Assembly (NCBI GenBank): GCA_028227395.1
Contig: JAOIZZ010000011.1
Span: forward strand, 1-44,275
DNA length: 44,275 bases
From: Woeseiaceae bacterium
GTDB lineage: Bacteria; Pseudomonadota; Gammaproteobacteria; Steroidobacterales; Woeseiaceae
Direction of reading: 5' to 3'
Part shown: positions 8,308-15,867 of the stretch, in pieces
Layout of the letters: each line of letters starts with the position of its first letter
Numbering within the stretch: the stretch's first letter is position 1
The notes under the pieces: generated by a model
Seen by the model: only the letters and a program-made list of their open reading frames with translations
Told to the model about the DNA's origin: nothing
Database searches by the model: none
Translations under genes and position numbers: made by a program

Positions 8308-9654
8308 ATGAGTAAATTAATTCAATTAGACAGAAGATCTTTTCTAAAAAGTGCTAGCCTGACTGCTGTTGGTGGGTCATTAGCGAGCGTTACTAGTATT
8401 GGATCTGCTGCAGAAACGGGTCGTGGTGGCATCAAAAATGGTAAATTTAATTTCGATGAAATTTATGATCGTGATGGCACTGGAAATATTAAATGGGATT
8501 CTCAATACGCAAGATTTGGTGCAGAAAATATTGATGTTGGAATGGGTATTGCTGATATGGATTTTCGTGGCTCTCCTGCTATCAAAGAAGCTCTCGATAA
8601 AAGAATTCAACACAATAACTGGGGTTATGAAGATCTTAGAAAATCTTATATCGAATCTATTGTTCAATGGAATAGCGAGCGACATGGCTACGAATTAGAT
8701 CCAGCGACAGTTAAAATATCATCGGGCGTCCATACCCCATTGATTGCAGCTTTGAATGCAGTTACCAAACCAAATACGAAAGTTCTATTAAATACACCTA
8801 CCTATAATGGCTTTTATGGCGATCTTCGCTGGAGTAGAACCCAAATTAATGACAGTGAAATGTACAAGGATGATGATGGCGTCTATCACATTGATTGGGA
8901 TGATTTTGAAGCAAAAATGACACCTGATACTTACGCTTTTATCTTGTGTAACCCCCAAAACCCAACCGGCAACATGTGGTCGGAAGAAGATTTATTAAAA
9001 ATGGGTGAGCTCTGCCTTAAAAAAGGTATTGTTGTCCTCGCTGATGAGATCCATTGCGATTTTGTAATGCAAGGTCAAAAATACATACCATTTGCAAGCT
9101 TACCGGATAAGGCAATTGTGAATAATAGTGTCACTATGAAAGCAATTAGCAAAACCTTTAGCCTTGCTTCTATGAAAAGCGCTTATTACTTCTCAACCAA
9201 TCCAGTGCTTTTAGATAGAGTAAATTATATGCATCGTGCTGATATAAATTCACTCGGTATAGTAGCCAATGAAGCAGCTTATCGATATGGTGCAGAATGG
9301 TTTGATCAACTTCTACCGTATATCGATGAAAATCATAATTTTGCTGAAGCTTACATAAAAGAAAAATTACCACATGTAAAATATAAAAAAGCACAAGGCA
9401 CCTACCTTGCTTGGCTTGACGTAAGCGCTGTCGGAGAGGCTATCGATGCCGAAAAACATGCCAGTGACGAAGGAATGAAAAGCGATACTCATTATCTCGA
9501 AAAATGGTTTGTTGATAATGCAAAAGTTCAACTTAACCCAGGTATTGGTTATGGAACAGGCGGCAATGGTCACATGAGAATGAATCTTGGTACGCCAAGA
9601 CCATTGATCAAACAGGCAATTGATAATCTGGCTGATGCATTAAGTAACGTTTAG
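8308..9654 (+). CDS. Tat-exported class I/II PLP-dependent aminotransferase or C-S lyase (PatB/MalY-like)
   Basis: The first 32 residues are a twin-arginine signal: Arg9-Arg10 in DRRSFLKSAS, a moderately hydrophobic core and a cleavage site after GSAA. The remaining 415 residues form a fold-type I PLP enzyme. VGMGIADMDFRG, NWGYEDL, the tyrosine-rich NTPTYNGFYGDL, CNPQNPTGNMWS, LADEIHCDFV, Lys282 in ISKTFSLASMK (Schiff base) and the C-terminal RMNLGTPRPLI are all intact. These fit the PatB/MalY group (cystathionine beta-lyase-like aminotransferases). Export of a folded cofactor-loaded enzyme is exactly what Tat does, so a periplasmic PLP enzyme is credible, though uncommon. A GGGG ribosome site precedes the ATG. 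The substrate is unknown. It is transcribed alone or after the cytochrome and ends at a strong terminator. Confidence 0.88.
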   Translation: MSKLIQLDRRSFLKSASLTAVGGSLASVTSIGSAAETGRGGIKNGKFNFDEIYDRDGTGNIKWDSQYARFGAENIDVGMGIADMDFRGSPAIKEALDKRIQHNNWGYEDLRKSYIESIVQWNSERHGYELDPATVKISSGVHTPLIAALNAVTKPNTKVLLNTPTYNGFYGDLRWSRTQINDSEMYKDDDGVYHIDWDDFEAKMTPDTYAFILCNPQNPTGNMWSEEDLLKMGELCLKKGIVVLADEIHCDFVMQGQKYIPFASLPDKAIVNNSVTMKAISKTFSLASMKSAYYFSTNPVLLDRVNYMHRADINSLGIVANEAAYRYGAEWFDQLLPYIDENHNFAEAYIKEKLPHVKYKKAQGTYLAWLDVSAVGEAIDAEKHASDEGMKSDTHYLEKWFVDNAKVQLNPGIGYGTGGNGHMRMNLGTPRPLIKQAIDNLADALSNV

Positions 9655-9674
9655 AAACTTTTAATTGTTGTTTC

Positions 9675-9707
9675 AAAAAAGCACTTGCCTTTGGCAGGTG
9701 CTTTTTT
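9675..9707. terminator. Bidirectional intrinsic terminator
   Basis: GCACTTGCC (9681-9689) pairs with GGCAGGTGC (9693-9701) around a TTT loop, giving nine pairs including one G-U. It is flanked by six A bases on the left and six T bases on the right. It can terminate both the rightward PLP-enzyme gene and the leftward M20 gene, whose stop codon overlaps its edge. Confidence 0.9.
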
Positions 9708-11061
9708 ATTTGGACCACCCTTGTATGGTGTCTATAAGGACAGCCGTCAATTTAACCAAGTCGTCTATATCAACCCATTCATTAGGGCCATAGAAATTAC
9801 CTGCCAATGAACCAATACCGTAAGCAGGAACATTAAGTAACCGAATTGGATAACGAATGTCTCCTGCATAATGATTTGGATAAGATTTTGGCTCTTGACC
9901 TGTAATGTTTGCTATTGAATCTCTCAATATAATACTTTCAGGTCCTTGCCATTCAGCTTCACCAGGATTCGTCCGATAACCTTTAGCTATTACACTGACT
10001 GCAAATTTTTCTGTATCAGGAGAAATATCTTTAATAAAATTTTCCGCTTCAACTGTTATCTGTTTTAATAATGCCGACCAATTATCTTTACCTGTAAATT
10101 TTAATCTCACGTTTGCTATCGCTTTATCTGCTACCGAACCAATACGATCACCACCAGATATTCTTCCAAGATTAACTTCAGTATCAGTTAAAATCTTCGA
10201 CTTCAAATGGTTTAAAAGCTCTATACAAGCACCGATCGCATCACCTCCTTCATCCCAAGCAGCTGAATCAATAGATCCAATTTCCATGGACCTACCTCGC
10301 CAGCCCTCCACCTTGATTTCAAGATCAAACACCCCTTGAACTGCATTTTTAATATCTTCTAAGCCTCTCCCTGTTTCTGCTGGATGTGCGTAAAGTACTG
10401 CTTTTATATTATGGTCAGATTTCCTAATCCTTTCGAAAATCGGGAGACTACCTCGACTGCCACCCCCTTTTCCATGCAAACTCATCACTACTGGCAACGG
10501 ACCATTATTTTCACTTAATACTTTTGCAGCTATGAGCATAGCTGCCACACCACCTTTATCATCCGCTGTACCTAAACCGTACATTCGATTATTTTTAACA
10601 ACTGGCTTATACGGATCAGTATCCCATCCATCTTCCACTGTATGAGTATCTATATGTGAAAAAATAGCACAATCATTAGACTTTTCATGCTCTGGCCAGC
10701 CTACAATATTGACAAATGGGCCGTCGCTCGGTGGATTTGGAGTCATGTATTCATCATGGTGTTGATATTTACTTGGCCTGTCTTCAGATTGTTCAACTCT
10801 ATAGGGAAGCTTGCTCAGATAATTTTTAACCAATTTTTGTGCCACTTCAGCTGATTCGCCGGTTTGACTCCTAATACTTACTAATTGACTCATTAATTCA
10901 ATTAATTCTGATCGTTTTGCTTCTGCAAAATTTAATGCAGCTGGGGTTGCAGAAAATGCATTGGTTTGATTTAAGGCAGCGAAGCCAAGTGTCGCACTGG
11001 TCCCTATTACGAAATTCCGACGGGAAGTTTTGTTGTCATTCAATGGTTCATCTTGATTCAT
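9706..11061 (-). CDS. Tat-exported M20-family metallohydrolase homologue with altered active site
   Basis: The 451-residue protein begins with a twin-arginine signal (Arg14-Arg15 in SRRNFV, hydrophobic core, cleavage near AFSA). The body is an M20 fold, with His136 and Asp138 in SHIDTHTVEDGW, Asp167/168 in GLGTADDKGG and Glu229 in PAETGRG. These correspond to one zinc site plus the bridging Asp. The normal Glu-Glu pair, whose first Glu is the catalytic base, is replaced: the segment reads LHGKGGGSRGS with Lys198-Gly199 in that place. The C-terminal His ligand (H-x-x-x-E) is Tyr424 in FYGPNEW. So the second zinc site and the base appear lost together. It is the last gene of the hydantoinase operon, 19 bases after the racemase, with an AAGGAAG ribosome site. 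N-carbamoyl amino-acid hydrolases are M20 proteins, so that would be the expected role here, but activity is doubtful. Confidence 0.85.
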   Translation of the reverse strand: MNQDEPLNDNKTSRRNFVIGTSATLGFAALNQTNAFSATPAALNFAEAKRSELIELMSQLVSIRSQTGESAEVAQKLVKNYLSKLPYRVEQSEDRPSKYQHHDEYMTPNPPSDGPFVNIVGWPEHEKSNDCAIFSHIDTHTVEDGWDTDPYKPVVKNNRMYGLGTADDKGGVAAMLIAAKVLSENNGPLPVVMSLHGKGGGSRGSLPIFERIRKSDHNIKAVLYAHPAETGRGLEDIKNAVQGVFDLEIKVEGWRGRSMEIGSIDSAAWDEGGDAIGACIELLNHLKSKILTDTEVNLGRISGGDRIGSVADKAIANVRLKFTGKDNWSALLKQITVEAENFIKDISPDTEKFAVSVIAKGYRTNPGEAEWQGPESIILRDSIANITGQEPKSYPNHYAGDIRYPIRLLNVPAYGIGSLAGNFYGPNEWVDIDDLVKLTAVLIDTIQGWSK

Positions 11062-11080
11062 TTATCTTCCTTACTATCTA

Positions 11081-11731
11081 TTAATTAATTAAATTATCAA
11101 CCGCAACCTCAACCGAGGTTTGAACAGGATCAATTACTTTGACTCCCAACTCTCTTTCAACAGCAGCTCGATGTTTTGCCAGTCCTGCACAGCCAAGGAT
11201 AATCATTTCTATCCTTTGTTTTTCTATTAAATCACGTCCCGATATTATGATCTTACTAAACGTACTTTTGTCACTTACCGCTTCATTGACGCTTATATTT
11301 AATGCGTTCTCCCCAATATAATAAGACTCTAAATTAAGTGCTTTAATATAATCTATATGCCTTTGTATCGACTCATCACCGAGCGCTATGACACCAAAGT
11401 TATGTCTCAATTTAGTACAAAATTTAACTGATGTTTCATGAATACCATAAATGGGTTTTTTAAATATTTGTTTTGCCTCATTTAGTCCTGGATCAGAGTA
11501 ACAAGCAATAACAAAAGCATCATATTCATCAAGCTCATCTGAAATTTTATTAATAATTAAAGGTTCAACAAACTTAATATCCGCGTCAGTCTCTATGCCA
11601 AAAGGCGCTTCACTTAATGTAATAAAATCAACGCCAACACTTCCATTAGGACTATGATTATCAAATGAATCTTGCATCTTTTCAGTAACCAAGACATTAG
11701 AGTTTGGATTAATTACTAAAATTTTATGCAT
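11081..11731 (-). CDS. Asp/Glu/hydantoin racemase family protein
   Basis: The 216-residue protein has the two-cysteine architecture of cofactor-independent racemases. Cys77 lies in VIACYSDPGL and Cys181 in ILGCAGLA, close to the cysteine positions known for bacterial hydantoin racemases; INPNSN at the N terminus is also typical. Such enzymes interconvert D- and L-5-substituted hydantoins so that a stereospecific hydantoinase or carbamoylase can use both. Its ATG overlaps the stop codon of the hydantoinase gene by one base (TAATG), showing translational coupling. Members with other substrates (for example malate or allantoin isomerases) exist, so hydantoin racemase is the best guess from the combination of residues and context. 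Confidence 0.85.
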   Translation of the reverse strand: MHKILVINPNSNVLVTEKMQDSFDNHSPNGSVGVDFITLSEAPFGIETDADIKFVEPLIINKISDELDEYDAFVIACYSDPGLNEAKQIFKKPIYGIHETSVKFCTKLRHNFGVIALGDESIQRHIDYIKALNLESYYIGENALNISVNEAVSDKSTFSKIIISGRDLIEKQRIEMIILGCAGLAKHRAAVERELGVKVIDPVQTSVEVAVDNLIN

Positions 11732-13197
11732 TAAATTTCAATCTTTGTGCCAAAATTTTCTGTTGTATTTAACTCAGGTGCAAGTCTTCCTGGCATACCC
11801 GTACAATCAATTTTCTTTCGATGTATAAATTGCCCATCACCACGATCTGCTTTTAGCTTGTTATCCTCAATAATGATATTCCCTCTTTGAATTATCGTTT
11901 CAGGCCAACCGGTAATTTGCATGCCTTCATAAGGAGTAAAGTCCATATTGTCATGAATATCCTCTGCTGTGATTGTTTTTTTAATCTCAGGATTCCAAAT
12001 TGCGATGTCTGCATCCTTACCTTCGGTAATTGATCCTTTACAATGATCCAAGCCATAAATTTTAGAGACATTGGTAGCTGCAAGAGCAACAAAATGATTA
12101 AGAGTAATCCGTTTCTTTATATACCCTTCTGAAAATAATAAAGGCAGTCTAGTTTCAATACCCGGTAAGCCATTTGCAATTTTAGTGAATGGCGGCTTTT
12201 CTCCAGCATGTAATTTACCCGTCTCATCAAAACGATAGGGGGCATGATCTGATGAATAAACTTGAAATGTTCCATTTTGCAAACAACGCCATATCTCTTC
12301 TTGTGATGCCCTGTCTCTTAAGGGTGGGCTGCAACAAAATTGTGCTCCTTGCATATCAGGAAGATCCATAGTTTGGGCATTAAGAAACATATATTGAGGA
12401 CAAGTTTCACCAAAAACTTTTTGGCCATCATATCTAGCTTTAGCTATTATTCTAGCTCCAGCCTCAGTGGATACATGCACAATTAAAATTGGTGTATCAA
12501 TAAAACTCGATAATGCTATCGCTCGATTAATAGCTTCAGACTCAGCGGTACGCGGATGACTTAATGCGTGATACTTTGGTTCTTGGTGCGATCCTTCGAT
12601 TAGTTTTTCACTCATCCAATTTATCATGGCATTGTTTTCTGCATGAATCATAGTAAGCGCGCCCAATCTCTTAGCCGCTGACATAATATTTAACATTTGT
12701 TGATCATCTACTATCAATTTATCGTAAGTCATATAGATCTTAAATGAAGTGATACCTTGCTCAATAACAAGAGGTAATTCGTCGTTAATTACCTCATCTG
12801 TAGGATCCGATATGATGAGATGAAACGAATAGTCAATAACTGACTTTGGTTTTGCTCTTGAATGATAAAGCTCTAAGACATCTTGTAATTTTTGACCACG
12901 ATGCTGAGCTGCAAAAGGAATCAGACAGGTATTACCTCCGAAAGCAGCAGAGACACTGCCTGAATAATAATCATCTGAGGTCATAACTCCACCAGACGAT
13001 TCTTGTTCTATATGGCAATGCGCTTCGATCCCACCCGGCAACACTAATTTCCCAACAGCATCAATTTCTTTTTTGGCATCACCAATATTTTTTCCTATTG
13101 TTGTAATTAAGCCATCTTTGATGCCTATATCTGCATGAAATGTTTCGGTAGCATTTGCTACTGTGCCATTGGTTATCTTTAAATCAAATAATTCCAT
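11731..13197 (-). CDS. D-hydantoinase/dihydropyrimidinase-family amidohydrolase
   Basis: This 488-residue TIM-barrel amidohydrolase has every binuclear metal ligand in the positions expected of bacterial hydantoinases: His60 and His62 in IEAHCHIEQ, carboxylated Lys153 in TSFKIYMTYD, His185 in MIHAENN, His241 in LIVHVSTE and Asp317 in SSDHAPYR. Enzymes of the group open cyclic amides (hydantoins, dihydropyrimidines) to N-carbamoyl compounds in the cytoplasm. Allantoinases and phenylhydantoinases share the fold, so the ring substrate is uncertain. A GAGG site precedes the ATG. It sits between the DapA-like gene (48 bases upstream) and the racemase (one-base overlap). The racemase next to it favours a chiral 5-substituted hydantoin over a plain dihydropyrimidine. 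Confidence 0.9.
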   Translation of the reverse strand: MELFDLKITNGTVANATETFHADIGIKDGLITTIGKNIGDAKKEIDAVGKLVLPGGIEAHCHIEQESSGGVMTSDDYYSGSVSAAFGGNTCLIPFAAQHRGQKLQDVLELYHSRAKPKSVIDYSFHLIISDPTDEVINDELPLVIEQGITSFKIYMTYDKLIVDDQQMLNIMSAAKRLGALTMIHAENNAMINWMSEKLIEGSHQEPKYHALSHPRTAESEAINRAIALSSFIDTPILIVHVSTEAGARIIAKARYDGQKVFGETCPQYMFLNAQTMDLPDMQGAQFCCSPPLRDRASQEEIWRCLQNGTFQVYSSDHAPYRFDETGKLHAGEKPPFTKIANGLPGIETRLPLLFSEGYIKKRITLNHFVALAATNVSKIYGLDHCKGSITEGKDADIAIWNPEIKKTITAEDIHDNMDFTPYEGMQITGWPETIIQRGNIIIEDNKLKADRGDGQFIHRKKIDCTGMPGRLAPELNTTENFGTKIEI

Positions 13198-13245
13198 AAC
13201 AAGTAATATCCTCGATTCTTTCTAATAATTAACTAATCTTAATAT

Positions 13246-14181
13246 TCAATTAGTACCTAGATTTCTCTCGACACGTTCAATTATTCGGGATAATTCAGTA
13301 AGATCTTTGTCACTCATACGAGGTCCTGGATCCCTTACTTTCGAACAATCAATAGCGCCACGGCGAAATAATATCTCTTTTCTGATAGCTAAACCAAAAC
13401 CAGGTTGCTGCTCATATCGTACTAAAGGTAAATAGGTATCAAACAAATCTTCTGCAGCGTCGATTTTCCCTTTTTTGTGTAAATTATAGACTTCTACCAA
13501 CATTTCCGGATAAGCAAAACCCGTCATTGCACCATCTGCGCCTCGTTGTAATTCCTGAGGAAGATACAAACCACCATTTCCTGTTAATACAGAAATCGGA
13601 CGAATGCCTCCATCTTGAATCGATGCTTTAACTTTAGATAGCTTATCTAAACCAGGCCACTCTTCATGCTTTAACATAACCAGTTGATTAAAATCATTGA
13701 CTAATCGATTAAATGTTTCTAATGAAATTTCTGATTTTGTTAGAAATGGATAGTCCTGATAACACACGGGGATATCATCGCCTAGCGCATTAAATACATT
13801 CGAAAAATAGTTATATATTTTTGTTTCAGTACCAATACCCATGGGTGGGGCTACCATCACACCTGCAGCCCCCATCTCCATACTCATATTGGACAATTTC
13901 GCTAAATTATCAAGTCCTGCATTGGAAACACCGACAATTACCGGCACCTTTTGGTTTACTTGCTTTAAAACAGTACTGATAAATAATTCAGACTCACCTG
14001 GAGTAAGTTTAGGCGCTTCACCCATTACACCCAAAATAGTAATTCCATGAACCCCCTTCTCTATATAAAAATCAATGAGTTTTTTTGTACTCTCTTTATC
14101 AAGTGCTCCAGATTCTTTAAAAGGTGTAGCTGAAATAATAAATACACCTTCGGCTGTTTCATCAAGCTTGTTATATAACAT
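13246..14181 (-). CDS. DapA-like (DHDPS/NAL superfamily) aldolase or lyase
   Basis: The 311-residue protein is a class I aldolase of the dihydrodipicolinate synthase superfamily. The Schiff-base Lys171 is in VMLKHEEWPG and the active-site Tyr in CYQDYP. The 2-oxoacid carboxylate-binding motif, GTTGE in true DHDPS and STGE in N-acetylneuraminate lyase, is GVMGE here (Val52-Met53). So it is neither of those enzymes in the strict sense and may bind a different donor. An AAGGAT site precedes the ATG. It lies 31 bases after the symporter gene and 48 before the hydantoinase gene, and probably cleaves or forms a carbon-carbon bond in the same pathway. Lysine synthesis is unlikely from context and motif. 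Superfamily assignment is firm; reaction unknown. Confidence 0.86.
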   Translation of the reverse strand: MLYNKLDETAEGVFIISATPFKESGALDKESTKKLIDFYIEKGVHGITILGVMGEAPKLTPGESELFISTVLKQVNQKVPVIVGVSNAGLDNLAKLSNMSMEMGAAGVMVAPPMGIGTETKIYNYFSNVFNALGDDIPVCYQDYPFLTKSEISLETFNRLVNDFNQLVMLKHEEWPGLDKLSKVKASIQDGGIRPISVLTGNGGLYLPQELQRGADGAMTGFAYPEMLVEVYNLHKKGKIDAAEDLFDTYLPLVRYEQQPGFGLAIRKEILFRRGAIDCSKVRDPGPRMSDKDLTELSRIIERVERNLGTN

Positions 14182-14212
14182 TTAAAATTATCCTTAATAT
14201 TTATAAGTTAAA

Positions 14213-15622
14213 TTATTCAGCAATCTTTATATATTGCTTATTCTTATCGGTCAATTTGGTCGCATATTTATGCTCACCAGACATATAATCACGCATTAAT
14301 TTAAGAAATACACCAATCAAAAATAACAATGCCACTAGATTAGGCAAGGCACTTAATGCGACTGAAATATTTGCCAGCATCCATAACTGGTCCACATTAC
14401 TGATACCGGCAAATACAATCCCAGGTAAAAAATACAACCACTTAATAATGTTGAATATTTTTTTATTAAATAAATCAACCAAAGCGGTTTCAAAATATAC
14501 AAAAAAACCAATTTGCGTCGATAAACAAAAAGTCACAATAGCGATCGAAATAATCGCATTTGCAATCAACGGAGAATAATATGTGGCATATCCCTCCAAT
14601 AATAACTCAATACCAGAGCTGCCATTTTCCAGTACACCAGAACAAAGAATAATTAATGCCGTAATTGTGCAGACAACAGTGGTATCTATAAATACCTCTG
14701 CAGAACCCCATAGCCCCTGTAAAAATGGATGCTCAGTTTCTGCATTTGCATGCACCATAGGCGCCGTTCCTAAACCTGCCTCATTAGATAACATACCTCT
14801 TGCCATGCCCATTTGAATGGCTGACATAACAGCTGCTCCCGCAAACCCACCCACCGCCGGAGCTGGAGCAAAAGCAAAGTGAAATATTTGAGAAAAAGCT
14901 TCAGGTATAGAAGAATAATTTGCCAATACAATAAAAAAACCACTCAATAAGTAAATCAATGTCATTAGTGGCACCAAAGCTTCGCATACTTTTCCAATTC
15001 TTTGGATACCACCAACTGCAACAGTCAGTGTAATTAAACCCATTAAAGATGTAGCCAGATATGGATTGATATCATAACTTGCTTCTAAGGCACGACCGAC
15101 TGTATGGGCTTGCAGTAGCGATGAAGTAAAAATACAATTAACAATGATCCCGATACTAAAAAACGTCGCCAAGACCTTCCAACCCAACGCTTTTTTAATA
15201 TAGTACATAGGTCCGCCACGAATATTGCCACTGCCATCAACCTCTCTATAATGTACAGCAAGAGTGATCTCTGCCGCTTTTGTAATCATGCCAAAAAAAG
15301 CCATCACCCACATCCAAAAAATAGCTCCTGGACCACCTATTGATAAGGCGGTAGCAACACCTGCCATATTTCCCATACCGACGGTACCAGCCAAGGAGGC
15401 GGTTGTAGCTTGAAAAGGTGAAATACTCTTTTTTGATGTCTGTTTCTTTTCGTGAAAGATACGGCCCAATGTTTTACTAAAAATTAACTTGAAATTACGA
15501 ATTTGAAAAAAACGGGTTTTTACCGTTAAATAAATCGAAACAAAAGCAATAAAAGCCATCGTCCATGGGCCCCACAACCATTCACTCAATTGTCCGATAA
15601 ACTGTAAAAAATAATCAAACAT
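14213..15622 (-). CDS. AGCS-family sodium:alanine/amino-acid symporter
   Basis: The 469-residue protein has about ten or eleven membrane segments and the AGCS signatures: GTVGMGNMAGVATALSIGGP near residue 80, FWMWVMAFFGMITKAAEI near 105, GGPMYYIKKALG near 143 and MGMARGMLSNEAGLGTAPM near 272. AGCS carriers import alanine, glycine or related small amino acids with sodium, which fits a marine cell. It is the first gene of the five-gene minus-strand operon and carries an AAGGGA ribosome site. Its position suggests it imports the substrate, or salvages an amino-acid product, of the hydantoinase/racemase/aldolase pathway. The exact substrate is unknown. The 245-base region upstream is AT-rich and also holds the start of the PQQ-dehydrogenase gene on the other strand. 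Confidence 0.92.
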   Translation of the reverse strand: MFDYFLQFIGQLSEWLWGPWTMAFIAFVSIYLTVKTRFFQIRNFKLIFSKTLGRIFHEKKQTSKKSISPFQATTASLAGTVGMGNMAGVATALSIGGPGAIFWMWVMAFFGMITKAAEITLAVHYREVDGSGNIRGGPMYYIKKALGWKVLATFFSIGIIVNCIFTSSLLQAHTVGRALEASYDINPYLATSLMGLITLTVAVGGIQRIGKVCEALVPLMTLIYLLSGFFIVLANYSSIPEAFSQIFHFAFAPAPAVGGFAGAAVMSAIQMGMARGMLSNEAGLGTAPMVHANAETEHPFLQGLWGSAEVFIDTTVVCTITALIILCSGVLENGSSGIELLLEGYATYYSPLIANAIISIAIVTFCLSTQIGFFVYFETALVDLFNKKIFNIIKWLYFLPGIVFAGISNVDQLWMLANISVALSALPNLVALLFLIGVFLKLMRDYMSGEHKYATKLTDKNKQYIKIAE

Positions 15623-15740
15623 AGATTTCCCTTAAATAGATATGTATCACACCTTAAGTTAAAAATTATTACAATCCAAATAAATAGAGTTTATAAAAAA
15701 AATAAAATCATTAGATATAGTGATTAATACACTTTACATA

Positions 15741-15769
15741 TTGAAATTATATTAGTTAAGGTTTAATTT
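15741..15769 (+). promoter_or_regulatory. Candidate promoter for the PQQ dehydrogenase
   Basis: TTGAAA (15741-15746) and TAATTT (15764-15769) are 17 bases apart in the 245-base divergent region between the symporter and the PQQ dehydrogenase. This would give a leader of about 90 bases. It is a weak match in AT-rich DNA; nothing else was recognised in the region. Confidence 0.3.
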
Positions 15770-15867
15770 TTAGCCAGTTGGGGTAGACTCAATGTTATAT
15801 AAAAAAGTTTAAAATAAATTAGTAATCATTCCAAATGGACCTTTGAAATTGTAATAGGGAAAAAAAT

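Noticed and set aside
8380-8698. Open frames of about 100 codons on both strands over the start of the Tat-exported PLP enzyme
   Set aside because: The real frame has a Tat signal and all PLP motifs; the alternatives have no motif or ribosome site.
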